The notes below the pieces were generated by a model. The model was not told where the DNA came from, ran no database searches, and worked only from the letters and a program-made list of their open reading frames with translations. A DNA stretch of 64,000 bases from Streptomyces varsoviensis. GTDB taxonomy: Bacteria; Actinomycetota; Actinomycetes; Streptomycetales; Streptomycetaceae. Position 1 is the stretch's first letter, and the number at the start of each line of letters is the position of its first letter. The stretch spans positions 21,503 to 85,502 of the forward strand of contig NZ_JOBF01000030.1 of the NCBI RefSeq assembly GCF_000718635.1. Direction: 5' to 3'. The translations under genes were made by a program, and so were the position numbers. Below are positions 38,791 to 48,800 of the stretch, piece by piece.

Positions 38791-38888
38791 GTGCGGGACG
38801 CTGCTGCGCGCCTCTTGCTCACTCTGCCCACCGCCACGGGTGGCGGACACCGGGCGTACCCCAAATGCTGGGCCCGGGAGGTGTCTCC

Positions 38889-40919
38889 ATGACCACGGCC
38901 ACCACACAGGCCCCAGCGGCCCCGCCCGAACTGAGCAGGCGCCGGACGAATCTCGTGTTCGTGACGATCGTGCTCGGCATGCTGCTGGCCGCGCTCGACC
39001 AGACCATCGTCTCGACGGCGCTGCCGACGATCGTCGCGGATCTCGGCGGCGGCGGGCACATGGCCTGGGTGGTGACGGCGTATCTGCTGGCCGAGACCGT
39101 CTCGACGGTGCTGGTCGGCAAGTTCGGCGACCTGTTCGGCCGGAAGCTCGTCTTCCAGCTCAGCGCGGTCGTCTTCGTCGGCGGCTCGATCCTGGCGGGC
39201 GCCGCCAACAGCATGCTGATGCTGGTGGCCGCCCGCGCGGTCCAGGGCATGGGCGGCGGCGGGCTGATGGTCACCGCGATGGCGCTCATCGCGGACGTCA
39301 TCCCGCTGCGCGAGCGCGGCAAGTACCAGGGCGCGCTCGGCGCGGTCTTCGGCGTCACCACGGTCGTCGGGCCGACGCTGGGCGGGCTCTTCACCGACCA
39401 CGCGACCTGGCGCTGGTGTTTCTACGTCAACATCCCGGTGGCCATCGTCATGGTCGCGATGGCGGCCCGTACGATCCCCGCCGTACGCTCCGCCGTCCGC
39501 CCCCTTATCGACTACCTGGGCATCGTCCTGGTCGCGCTCGGCGCGTCGGGGCTGGTCCTGGGGCTGGAGTGGGGCGGCAACGAGTACCCGTGGGGCTCGG
39601 GCGTCATCATCGGCCTGTTCGCCGGCTCGGTGGTGCTGCTCACCGCGTTCGTCCTGGTGGAGCTGCGGGCGGCGGAGCCGATGCTGCCCATGCACCTCTT
39701 CCGCAACCCCGTCTTCACCGTCTGCTCCGTGCTCAGCTTCATCGTGGGCTTCGCGATGCTCGGCGCGATGACGTATCTGCCGACGTACCTCCAGTACGTG
39801 GACGGGGTGTCGGCCACCATGTCGGGCGTGCGGACGCTGCCGATGGTCGTCGGGCTGCTCGGCACGTCCATGCTCTCCGGGCTCGTCGTCAGCCGTACGG
39901 GCAGGTACCGGATCTTCCCGATCATCGGCACCGCCGTGATGGCGCTCGGCCTGTACCTGATGTCCACGATGGGGCGGACCACCGGACCGTGGCTGGAGTC
40001 GCTCTACATGTTCGTGCTGGGCCTCGGCATCGGCCTGGCCATGCAGGTCCTGACGATCGCGGTGCAGAACACGGTCGCGTACCACGAGCTGGGCTCCGCG
40101 ACCTCCGGCGTCACGTTCTTCCGCACGCTCGGCAGCTCCTTCGGCACCGCCATCTTCGGCACCCTCTACAGCAACCGGCTGGGCCCCAACCTCGAATCCG
40201 CCCTGGCCAAGGCGCCCGGCACGCCCGCCTCCGCCGCGCAGAGCCCCCAAGGGGTCGCGCGGCTGCCGGCGGCGCAGGCCCGGCCCGTCATCGACGCCTA
40301 CGCCGACACCGTGAACTACGTGTTCCAGTGGGTCGTGCCGGTGGCGCTCGTCGGCTTCGTCGTCGCGTGGTTCCTCAAGGAGGTGCCGCTGCGCGACAGC
40401 GCGCGGGCCGGGGCCTCCGACATGGGCGAGGGGTTCGCCGCCCCCTCGTCGGCCGAGGCGGACCGGCAGTTGGAACGGGCCGTGGCCGGGGTGATGCGCA
40501 AGGCCCACGGCGGCCCCGTGAGCCGCCAGATCCTCACCGAGTCCGGGTCCCGGCTCACCGCCGCCGAGGCGTGGGCACTGGGCCAGGTCCACTGGCGCGA
40601 ACGGGTGGGCGGCGGCGCCACGCTCAGCGCCATCGCCACCGCGCACCGCATGCCGCCGGAGGTCCTGGAACCGGCCTTCGCCCGCACGGCGCAGGGCGGC
40701 TACCTGCGCCTGTCCGGCGACCACCTCGCCCTGACGGCCGCCGGCGAGGAGGAGATCGCCCGCCTGGGCGCCGCCTGGCGCTCCTGGCTCGACGCCCACC
40801 TCGAAGACTGGGACATCACCGACCCCGAGGACCGCGCCCGCCTCGACCGCGCCCTCGACAACATGGCCGCCAGACTCCTCGACGAGGCCGCCCAGGAACG
40901 AGAACGCACAGCGGTATAG
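38889..40919 (+). CDS. DHA2-type multidrug MFS transporter with C-terminal cytoplasmic extension
   Basis: A 14-helix drug:H+ antiporter fills residues about 25-500, with LDQTIVSTALPTIV in TM1 and the loop 2-3 motif GKFGDLFGRK. A further 170 residues (about 505-676) are soluble and look winged-helix-like near YLRLSGDHLALTAAGEEEIARL, similar to a regulatory or MarR-like domain. The ATG at 38889 has GGGAGG 7 bases upstream, and is preferred over 38865. It is expected to export toxic organic compounds; the substrate is unknown. Confidence 0.9.
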   Translation: MTTATTQAPAAPPELSRRRTNLVFVTIVLGMLLAALDQTIVSTALPTIVADLGGGGHMAWVVTAYLLAETVSTVLVGKFGDLFGRKLVFQLSAVVFVGGSILAGAANSMLMLVAARAVQGMGGGGLMVTAMALIADVIPLRERGKYQGALGAVFGVTTVVGPTLGGLFTDHATWRWCFYVNIPVAIVMVAMAARTIPAVRSAVRPLIDYLGIVLVALGASGLVLGLEWGGNEYPWGSGVIIGLFAGSVVLLTAFVLVELRAAEPMLPMHLFRNPVFTVCSVLSFIVGFAMLGAMTYLPTYLQYVDGVSATMSGVRTLPMVVGLLGTSMLSGLVVSRTGRYRIFPIIGTAVMALGLYLMSTMGRTTGPWLESLYMFVLGLGIGLAMQVLTIAVQNTVAYHELGSATSGVTFFRTLGSSFGTAIFGTLYSNRLGPNLESALAKAPGTPASAAQSPQGVARLPAAQARPVIDAYADTVNYVFQWVVPVALVGFVVAWFLKEVPLRDSARAGASDMGEGFAAPSSAEADRQLERAVAGVMRKAHGGPVSRQILTESGSRLTAAEAWALGQVHWRERVGGGATLSAIATAHRMPPEVLEPAFARTAQGGYLRLSGDHLALTAAGEEEIARLGAAWRSWLDAHLEDWDITDPEDRARLDRALDNMAARLLDEAAQERERTAV

Positions 40920-40946
40920 CCGATCAAGCCCCCGCTCGGCCCACCC

Positions 40947-41111
40947 AAATCAAGCCCGTCCGGCGCCACCCGACCACCCAGCCCAGCCAAATCAAGCCCG
41001 TCCGGCGATTGAGGACACGATTTCAGCCCGTCCGGCGTTTGAGGACACGAATTCAGCCCGTCAGGGGGCACCTCCCGGCGGTAGCCGGGGGAGATTGAGG
41101 GCAAAGCCCTC
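40947..41111. repeat. Dispersed Streptomyces repeat with terminator hairpins
   Basis: The core CAGCCCGTCCGGCG or AAGCCCGTCCGGCG followed by T/ATTGAGGACACG occurs three to four times (40947, 40989, 41026 and a partial at 41054). This motif family is common near gene ends in Streptomyces. It is followed by two hairpins, CTCCCGGC-GGTA-GCCGGGGGAG (41072-41093) and GAGGGC-AAA-GCCCTC (41097-41111). They lie between the converging MFS and MarP-like genes and should terminate both. Confidence 0.65.
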
Positions 41112-41117
41112 AACCCG

Positions 41118-42314
41118 TCAGCGAGCCGCACGGCTCCCGGTGTCCACCGCCTCCGAAGCCCGCGCAGCGGCATTGGCCACGGTCGCCACCTGCCGCGCCG
41201 TCAGCACGTACCCCGTCTCCGCGTCGGCGGTGGAGCGGGCGAACACCACCCCGTACACCTTCCCGTCCGTGGTGAGCAGCGGGCCGCCGGAGTTGCCGGG
41301 GCGGACCGTGGAGCGCACGGGGTAGACCTCGCGCGTGGTGACGCCGTCGCCGTAGATGTCCTGGCCGGTGGCGCGCACCTGCCCGGCGACGGTGGCGGCG
41401 CGCAGGTCGAGGCCGCCGTTCTCGGGGAAGCCCGCGACGACGGCGGGCTTGCCGCGGGTGGCGCTGTCGTCGAAGCGCAGGGCGGGGGCGTCCATGCCCG
41501 GTACGTCCAGGACGGCGACGTCCGTCCTCGGGTCGAAGGCCACCACCTTGGCGTGGTACGTACGGCCGACGCCGCCGATCCGTACGGTCGGGTCGCTGAC
41601 CCCGGCCACGACGTGCGCGTTGGTCATGACGTGGCCCTCGGCGTAGACGAAGCCGCTGCCTTCCTGGCCGCGCTGTCCGCCGTCGACGTCGGCGACGCCC
41701 TCGATCTTGACGACGCTGTTCCGGGCGGCGTTGGTGGCGGCGGGGGTGACGGCGTCGCCCGACGGCTTGGGGACGGTGGTGGCGGGCTCGTTCTCGAAGG
41801 GGTTGAAGACCTGCGGGAACCCGGCCCCGGACAGGGCGTCGGTGGTCCGGCTGAACCAGGTCGGCGCCTGCTGCGGCATCGCCTTCTGCACCGAGCCGAG
41901 CAGCCGTGAGTCGCGGATCTGCGAGGAGAGGACGGAGGAGTTGGCGGAGGCGAGGACGCTGGCGGCGACCCAGGCGACGAGCAGCACGGCGAGCGTGTTA
42001 ATGGCGGCGCCGCCGACGCCGTCGACGCCGCGCACGGGCGCCCAGGTCAGGTGCTGCCGCAGCTTCCAGGCCAGCCGGCCGGCGAGGGCGTGGCCGGCGG
42101 CGGCCGGGAGGATGACGACGACGATGGCCGCGATGGCGGCGGTGGTGGTGCCGGCCTCGAAGGGGCGCAGCGCGTACGGCAGGGCCCATACGCCGAGGAC
42201 GGCGCCGCCGAGGAAGCCGGCGAGCAGCACGACGCTCGCGACCAGGCCGCGCCGGTAGCCGGAGACGGCGTAGCCGAGGACGACGAGGATCAGCAGCCAA
42301 TCGAGCAGGTTCAC
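41118..42314 (-). CDS. MarP-like membrane serine protease (CvpA + trypsin-like)
   Basis: The 398 residues form an N-terminal CvpA-like block of four helices (about 1-130) and an extracytoplasmic chymotrypsin-fold protease (about 185-390). The catalytic triad is visible as TNAHVV (His), RTDVAVL (Asp) and RPGNSGGPL (Ser). The mycobacterial homologue MarP protects against acid and oxidative stress by processing a peptidoglycan hydrolase. That role here is by homology only. Start ATG at 42314. It converges with the MFS gene. Confidence 0.92.
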   Translation of the reverse strand: MNLLDWLLILVVLGYAVSGYRRGLVASVVLLAGFLGGAVLGVWALPYALRPFEAGTTTAAIAAIVVVILPAAAGHALAGRLAWKLRQHLTWAPVRGVDGVGGAAINTLAVLLVAWVAASVLASANSSVLSSQIRDSRLLGSVQKAMPQQAPTWFSRTTDALSGAGFPQVFNPFENEPATTVPKPSGDAVTPAATNAARNSVVKIEGVADVDGGQRGQEGSGFVYAEGHVMTNAHVVAGVSDPTVRIGGVGRTYHAKVVAFDPRTDVAVLDVPGMDAPALRFDDSATRGKPAVVAGFPENGGLDLRAATVAGQVRATGQDIYGDGVTTREVYPVRSTVRPGNSGGPLLTTDGKVYGVVFARSTADAETGYVLTARQVATVANAAARASEAVDTGSRAAR

Positions 42315-42646
42315 GCAGGAGCCCTTTCCGTCGTACGCCCCCCGACGCGCCCACTGGTGTGTGGACTAAGGAAAACGCGCTGAGCGCGACGGCTGGTTCC
42401 CTGGCATGGCATTCGACACAGTTCGCCGCCCGTTGGAACCCCGCCGGAAAAAGGAAGGCCGAAGAAGACCGAAGAAAAGCGGAGAAGACCGAAGAAAAGC
42501 GGAGAAGGCCAAAGCAGAGCGGAGCCCGGCGGCCGGCCCTCCGCCGAGGGCCTGCCGCCGGGCTCGCTGTCCGCGCCCGCCCCGTCCCCACGGGTGGGCC
42601 GCGGGTCCGGGGCCGCCTCTCCGCTCAAGCGGCGGCCCCGGACGTC
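42315..42646. other. Non-coding spacer with a 20-bp tandem repeat
   Basis: There is no convincing gene in these 332 bases. Bases 42461-42520 are three head-to-tail 20-base copies of GRAGAAGACCGAAGAAAAGC (third copy diverged). The plus-strand purine tract stands out from the GC-rich surroundings. The left end must contain the MarP-like gene promoter; GGAAAACG near 42370 and nearby A-runs are the only AT-rich spot. The right end is the 3' flank of the MMPL gene. Confidence 0.5.
42461..42520. repeat. 20-bp tandem repeat, three copies
   Basis: Units at 42461-42480, 42481-42500 and 42501-42520 share GAAGACCGAAGAAAAGC; the first two are nearly identical (1 difference). The tract is purine-only apart from a few C residues and lies between the MarP-like and MMPL genes. 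Confidence 0.8.
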
Positions 42647-44884
42647 TTATACGCGGCTGGGCTGCCGCCGCGGGTCGGCGTCGGGGTCGGCGTCCGGGCC
42701 GAGGCCGGAGCCCGTGCCCGTACGGTCAGCGGCCGCCAGTTCCTGCTGGAGCCGTTCGCCCTCGACGTCGACGTTGGGCAGCGCCCGCTGGAGCCAGCCG
42801 GGCAGCCACCAGGCGGCCTTGCCGAGCAGCGCGAGGACGGCCGGGACGATGGCCATGCGCACCACGAAGGCGTCGAAGAAGACGGCGACGGCCAGTCCGA
42901 AGCCGATCATCTTGATCATGGATTCGGAGGCGCTGATGAAGCCCGCGAAGACGCTGATCATGATGACGGCGGCGGCCGTGACGACCCGCGCCCCGTGCCG
43001 GAAGCCGGTCACCACCGCGTCGGCGGGCCGCTCCCCGTGCACATACGCCTCGCGCATCCGGGTGACGAGGAAGACCTCATAGTCCATGGCGAGGCCGAAG
43101 ACGACGCCCACCATGAAGATCGGCATCATGCTCATGACCGGGCCGGTCTCCTCGACGCCGAAGAGCCCGGACAGCCAGCCCCACTGGAAGATCGCGACGA
43201 CCGCGCCGAGGGCGGCGACGACGGACAGCAGGAAGCCGAGGGCCGCCTTGAGCGGCACGAGGATCGACCGGAAGACGACCATCAGCAGCAGGAAGGCCAG
43301 GCCGACGACGAGCGCGAGGTAGGGCAGCAGCGCGTCGTTCAGCTTCTGCGACACGTCGATGTTCATCGCGGTGGCGCCGGTGACCAGGACCGTCGCGCCG
43401 GTGCCGGACTTCAGGTCCGCCGACTCGCCGCGGATGGCGTGCACCAGGTCCTCGGTCTCGGTGCTGCTCGGCTTGGACTTGGGCACGACGGTGAGCCGCG
43501 CGGTGTCGCCCTGCTTGTTGAAGGCGGCGGGGGTGACGGCGGCGACGTTGCCGAGGCCCTTGACGCGTTCCTCGACGCGCTGTGCGGCGGTCTTCGGGTC
43601 GGCGGACTTCGCGCCGTCGACGACGACCATCAGCGGCCCGTTGAAGCCGGGCCCGAAGCCCTCGGAGAGCAGGTCGTACGCCTTGCGCTGGGTGGTGCTC
43701 GTCGGCTGCGAGCCGTCGTCGGGCAGCCCCAGCTCCAGCGAGGAGGCGGGCAGCGCGACCAGGCCGAGCCCGACGACGCCCGCGAGCAGCACGGCGACCG
43801 GCCGGCGCAGCACGAACCGCGCCCAGCGGGTGCCGCCGTTGGGCCGGTCCGCGGCGCTCGGGCGCGCCTCGCGCTGGCGGCGGGACTGGATGCGGCGGCC
43901 CGCGAAGCCGAGCAGCGCCGGTACGAGCGTGAGGGCGACGAGCACGGCCACGACGACCGTGCCGGCGGCGGCGAGCCCCATCTTGGTGAGGACGGGGATG
44001 TTGACGACGGCGAGGCCGACGAGGGCGATCACGACGGTGAGGCCGGCGAAGACGACGGCGGAGCCCGCGGTGCCGGCGGCGCGGCCGGCGGCCTCCTCGC
44101 GTTCGCGGCCCTCGGCCAGTTCGGCGCGGTAGCGGGAGACGATGAACAGCGCGTAGTCGATGCCGACGGCGAGGCCGATCATCATCGCGAGGATGGACGT
44201 GGTGCTCGACAGGTCGAGGACGGAGGCGAGCGCGGCGATGGCGGAGACGCCGATGCCGACGCCGACGAGCGCGGTCAGCAGCGGCAGCCCGGCGGCGATC
44301 AGCGACCCGAAGGTGATGACCAGCACGACGGCGGAGATGGCGATGCCGACGATCTCCGTGGACCCGGTCTCCACCTGGGGCTGGAGGGCGTCGCCGCCGG
44401 TCTCCACGGCCAGCCCCGCGGCGCGCCCGGCCTTGGCCGCGTCCTTGAGGGTCTCGCGCGTGGCGTCCGTCAGCTCGGTGGCCTTCACCTTGTACGTGAC
44501 CTGCGTGTACGCGGTCGTACCGGACGCGCTCACGGTCTTCGCGGGGAACGGGTCGGCGGCCGAGGCGAGCTGCGGCCCGCTCAGTTGGCCGAGGACCTTG
44601 TGGACGGCGTCCCGGTTGGCGGGGTCGGTGATCTTCTGGCCGTCCGGCGCCTTGAAGACGAGGCGCGCGGTGGCGCCGTCGGCGCTCGCGCCCGGGTAGC
44701 GCTGCTCCAGCAGGTCGAAGGCGCGCTGCGCCTCGGTGCCCGGTATGGAGAAGTTGTCGTTGGAGGCGGCGGGCGCGGTCGCCGCGCCGATGCCGACGAC
44801 CGCGAGCAGCGCCACCCATATCAGGGCGACGAGTTTGCGCCGCCGGAAGGCGGTGCGTCCCAGTCTGTAGAGGAAGGTGGCCAC
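42647..44884 (-). CDS. MMPL family RND transporter
   Basis: This 745-residue protein has two repeats of one helix, a large extracytoplasmic domain and five helices. The proton-relay motifs are GIDYALF in TM4 and AMDYEVF in TM10. It belongs to the MMPL lipid/drug exporters. Start GTG at 44884 with GGGAG 11 bases upstream. It lies downstream of the TetR gene on the same strand, 123 bp apart, probably repressed by it. Substrates are likely hydrophobic compounds or lipids. It is shorter than mycobacterial MmpLs and typical for Streptomyces. Confidence 0.92.
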   Translation of the reverse strand: MATFLYRLGRTAFRRRKLVALIWVALLAVVGIGAATAPAASNDNFSIPGTEAQRAFDLLEQRYPGASADGATARLVFKAPDGQKITDPANRDAVHKVLGQLSGPQLASAADPFPAKTVSASGTTAYTQVTYKVKATELTDATRETLKDAAKAGRAAGLAVETGGDALQPQVETGSTEIVGIAISAVVLVITFGSLIAAGLPLLTALVGVGIGVSAIAALASVLDLSSTTSILAMMIGLAVGIDYALFIVSRYRAELAEGREREEAAGRAAGTAGSAVVFAGLTVVIALVGLAVVNIPVLTKMGLAAAGTVVVAVLVALTLVPALLGFAGRRIQSRRQREARPSAADRPNGGTRWARFVLRRPVAVLLAGVVGLGLVALPASSLELGLPDDGSQPTSTTQRKAYDLLSEGFGPGFNGPLMVVVDGAKSADPKTAAQRVEERVKGLGNVAAVTPAAFNKQGDTARLTVVPKSKPSSTETEDLVHAIRGESADLKSGTGATVLVTGATAMNIDVSQKLNDALLPYLALVVGLAFLLLMVVFRSILVPLKAALGFLLSVVAALGAVVAIFQWGWLSGLFGVEETGPVMSMMPIFMVGVVFGLAMDYEVFLVTRMREAYVHGERPADAVVTGFRHGARVVTAAAVIMISVFAGFISASESMIKMIGFGLAVAVFFDAFVVRMAIVPAVLALLGKAAWWLPGWLQRALPNVDVEGERLQQELAAADRTGTGSGLGPDADPDADPRRQPSRV

Positions 44885-45007
44885 GAGGAGGTGTGCTCCC
44901 GTCGGTGGATGAGCGAAACAGGGCGTGGGGAGCCAGCCCGACGACGAGAGCGGCGCGCCAGGTGGGGTCTGTGGGGGGGGCGTACGAGAGAGGTCGCGGA
45001 GAAGGGG

Positions 45008-45580
45008 TTACACGCCGAGGGCGGGGAGGACCACGGCGTCGAGATAGCGTCTGAGGTAGGCGGTGGTCACGCATTCCGCCTCGACGAGCGGGCGGGTGAC
45101 GTACCCGCCGACGAGCATGTGCGGCAGGAACTCCAGGGCGGGTGAGTCCGCGGCGACTTCCCCCCGCTCCACGGCGCGCCGGAGCACGGCGTTGAGCTCC
45201 TCGATGCCCGGCTCGATCATCAGCTCGCGCAGCGCCTCGTACAGGTCGGGGTCGTCACGGACCGCGTGGATGAGCCCGCCGATGAGGTCGGCGCTCTTCT
45301 CCTTCTCGCAGTCGTCGGTGCTGGCCGCGATGGCGTGCAGGTCGCCGCGGAGCGAGCCGGTGTCGACCCATGTCGCGGCGTGCGGCTTCACATGGCGGAG
45401 CGCCCGGACGACCAGCTCCGGCTTGCCCTTCCACTGGCGGTAGAGGGTGGCCTTGCTGGAGCGGGTGCGGGCGGCGACGGCGTCCATCGTCAGGGCGTCG
45501 TAGCCGACCTCGCCGAGCAGGTCGAGCACGGCGTGGTACAGCTCGCTCTCCCGTTCGGGGGTCATCCTGCTGCGCCCCAC
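45008..45580 (-). CDS. TetR family repressor
   Basis: This 190-residue regulator has an N-terminal TetR helix-turn-helix (DALTMDAVAARTRSSKATLYRQW, in about residues 25-50) and a ligand-binding all-helical C-domain with a typical TetR_C layout. GTG at 45580 (VGRSRMTPERE) is chosen because GAGG lies 6 bases upstream; ATG 45595 lacks a ribosome site. It probably represses itself and the MMPL exporter through the palindromes just upstream at 45610-45669. Confidence 0.88.
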   Translation of the reverse strand: MGRSRMTPERESELYHAVLDLLGEVGYDALTMDAVAARTRSSKATLYRQWKGKPELVVRALRHVKPHAATWVDTGSLRGDLHAIAASTDDCEKEKSADLIGGLIHAVRDDPDLYEALRELMIEPGIEELNAVLRRAVERGEVAADSPALEFLPHMLVGGYVTRPLVEAECVTTAYLRRYLDAVVLPALGV

Positions 45581-45609
45581 GGAACACCTCGCCATCCATC
45601 GACAACTGA

Positions 45610-45669
45610 ACGAAACGGTTTCGTACAGCTTCAGACTAGACGGCTGTTGATCGAAACTGTCCCGTTTCG
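45610..45669. promoter_or_regulatory. Two palindromic operators for TetR
   Basis: A perfect 15-base palindrome, ACGAAAC-G-GTTTCGT (45610-45624), is followed 28 bases on by a second dyad, CGAAAC-TGTCCC-GTTTCG (45652-45669), with the same GAAAC/GTTTC half-sites. TAGTCT between them, on the minus strand, is a possible -10 for tetR. The paired sites also face the divergent tricorn gene. Confidence 0.65.
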
Positions 45670-45867
45670 GGGGTGTTCTGCGTCACGGCAGCACCGTCCG
45701 TCACAGATGTACCGCAGGGCGCGACGCCGCACCGCGTCCCAGGGGCGGCGCGCGTGCGCACCCCCCGGACGCCGGGTGCGCATACCCCGGACGCATAGGC
45801 GCGAGAAACGCGAGAAAGTCCCGCCATTCAAGTTGCCGGGGGCGGTACGCGCGGAAAGCATGAAGGG

Positions 45868-48800
45868 GTGAGCGACGGACGCGAGCCGGACCGGCAGACC
45901 ACACCCATCCCCGAGGCAGGCGGCGGCTATCTGCGCTATCCGCACCTCAGCGGCGACCACATCTGTTTCGTCGCCGAGGACGATCTGTGGGTGGCGCCGC
46001 TGGTCGCGGCGGGCGGGCGCGCCGAGCGGGCCTGGCGGCTGACCGTCGACCGCACCCGCGTCGGCCACCCCCGCTTCTCCCCCGACGGACGGCAGATCGC
46101 CTACACCACGTGGCGCAGCCTCGACCCGGAGATCATGCTCGCCCCCGTCGCCGGCGGCCCCGCCCGCAGGCTGACCTACTGGGGCTCCACCGACACCCGC
46201 GTCTGTGGCTGGTCGCCGGACGGCCACGTGCTGGCCGTCTCCTCGCACGGGCAGCCGTTCTCGTACTTCTCCTGGGCCTACAGCGTGCCCACGGACGGCA
46301 GCCCCGGCGGCCGGCTGCCGTGGGGCCCGGTCGCCGACATCGCCGTCGCCGACATCGACGGCGAGCGGCGGACGCTGCTCCTCGCCGGGAAGCCCCCGCA
46401 CGAGCCCGCCGCCTGGAAGCGCTACCGCGGCGGCGCGATGGGCCGGATGTGGCTGCACGGCACGCGGCTGGTCCCGGAGGTGTACGGGCATCTGGACTCG
46501 GTGATGTTCGTGGACGGCCGGATCGCGTTCCTCTCCGACCACGAGGGCGTCGGCAACCTCTACTCCTGCCTGCCCGACAGCTCCGACCTGCGCCGCCACA
46601 CCGACCACGCCGACTTCTACGCCCGGCACGCGGCCACGGACGGCTCCCGCGTCGTCTACCAGTGCGCGGGCGAGCTGTGGCTGGTCGACGACTTCTCCCC
46701 GGCCGGCGCACCGCGCCGGCTCGACGTGCGGCTCGGCGGACCGCGGGCCGGCCGCCGCTCGTACCAGATCCCGGCCGCCTCGCACGTCAACTCGGTCTCC
46801 GTGGACACCACAGGCCGGGCCAGCGCGGTATGCGTGCGCGGCAGCCTGTACTGGCTCACCCACCGCGACGGCCCGGCCCGCACCATCGCCGACACGCCGG
46901 GCGTACGGGTCCGGCTCCCCGAGATCCTCGGGTCGCGGGGCCAGGTCGCCTACGTCACCGACGCCGAGGGCGAGGACGCCATCGAGATCGCGCACCTGCC
47001 GCGGGCGAGCGGGGCGGGCGAGCCGCGCCGGCTGGCCGCGGGCCGGCTCGGGCGGGTGCACGAGCTGGTCGCCGCGCCGGACGGGGAGCGCCTGGCCGTC
47101 GCCTCGCACGACGGGCGGCTGCTGCTGGTGGACGCCTCCGCCGAGGGGGACGGCGAGGTGAGCGAGCTGATCGCGTCGGCCAACGGCCCGGTGCGCGATC
47201 TGGCGTTCTCCCCCGACTCGGCCTGGCTGACCTGGTCGCACCCCGGCATCGGCCGTTCGCTGCGGCAGATCAAGATCGCCAAGCTCGCGGACCGGATGAT
47301 CGTGGACGTCACCAACGGCCGGTTCGAGGACGAGCAGCCGGTCTTCACCCGCGACGGCCGCTACCTCGCGTTCCTGTCCTGGCGCGGCTTCGACCCCGTC
47401 TACGACGTGCACACCGGCGACCTGTCCTTCCCGCTCGGCTGCCGCCCGTACCTGGTGCCGCTGTCCTCGGCGACGCCCTCGCCCTTCGCGCTGTCGGCCG
47501 AGGGCCGGCCGGCGGCGGGCGGCCTCGACGCGGGCGAGGACGGGCCGCTGGCCGACGGCGCGGTGCTGGTGGAGGCGGAGGGGCTGGCGAGCCGGGTGAC
47601 GCCGTTCCCGGTGTCCGCGTCCAAGTACTCCGAGCTGTGCCCCGTCAGCGGCGGCGGCCTGGTGTGGCTGCGCTGGCCGATCTCGGGCGCGCTCGGCGAG
47701 ACGTTCGCCAACCCGGCCGACACCTCCGGCCGCCCCACCCTCGAACACTTCGACCTCGCCAAGGCCAAGCGCACCGAACTCACCAGCGGCCTCGACTGGT
47801 TCGCGCTCAGCGGCGACGGCACCCGCATGGTCATCCACGACGAGGGCGAACTGCGGGCCGTCCCCGCCAACGAGATCGCCGACAACGACTCGACGGTCTA
47901 CATCGACATGCGCCGCATCCTGCACGACGTGGACCCGGCGGCCGAGTGGCGGCAGGCGTACGACGAGGCGGGCCGCATCATCCGCGCGTACTTCTGGGAG
48001 CCGGGCATGTGCTCCGTCGACTGGGACGGAGTGCTCGCCGAGTACCGCCCGCTCGTCGAACGGATCGCCTCCCCCGACGACTTCGCCGACCTGCTCCGCG
48101 AGGTCCTGGGCGAACTGGGCACCTCCCACGCGTACGTCTCCGGGGCCCGCCGCAACGAGGGCCCGCCCCACTATCAGCGCGCCATCGGCCTGCTCGGCGC
48201 CAACCTGGCCCGCACGAAGGACGGCGTGTGGACCGTGCAGCGCATCCTGCCGGGCGACTCCTCCGACTCCAAGGCCCGCTCCCCGCTGGCCGGTTCGGGC
48301 ATCCGCGAGGGCGCCGCCCTCACCCATGTCGACGGCCGCCCGGTGGACCCGGTGGCCGGCCCGTACCCGCTGCTGTCGGCGGCGGGCGGCACCACCGTCG
48401 AACTGACCTTCCGCTCCCCCGACGGCGAGGGCCCCAGCCGCCGCGTCGCCATCGTCCCCCTCGTCGACGAACGCCCGCTGCGCTACCAGGACTGGGTCGC
48501 CAAACGCCGCGCGGTCGTACGGGAGCTGAGCGGCGGCAAGTGCGGCTACCTCCACATCCCCGACATGGGCGGCTCCGGCTGGGCCCAGTTCAACCGCGAC
48601 CTGCGGATGGAGATGTCCCGCTCCGCGCTGATCGTGGACGTACGCGGCAACGCCGGCGGCAACATCAGCGAACTGGTCGTCGAAAAGCTCACCCGCACCA
48701 TCGTCGGCTGGGACCTCACCCGCGGCGCGCAGCCCGTCTCGTACGCCAGCAACGCCCCGCGCGGCCCGGTCGTCGCCGTCGCCGACGAGATGACCTCCTC

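Noticed and set aside
38616..38888. Cobalamin riboswitch before cbiM
   Set aside because: No B12-box-like core (GCCACTG with its partner helices) could be found on the minus strand.
38616..40799. In-frame upstream extension of cbiM (would give 1202 residues)
   Set aside because: The extension is antisense to the MFS gene; CbiM's conserved MHVPDGF start and a good ribosome site lie at 38615.
42359..45145. 928-codon plus-strand frame over the MMPL gene
   Set aside because: Asp/Gly/Glu/Arg-rich shadow with no domain; the minus strand codes for a recognisable transporter.
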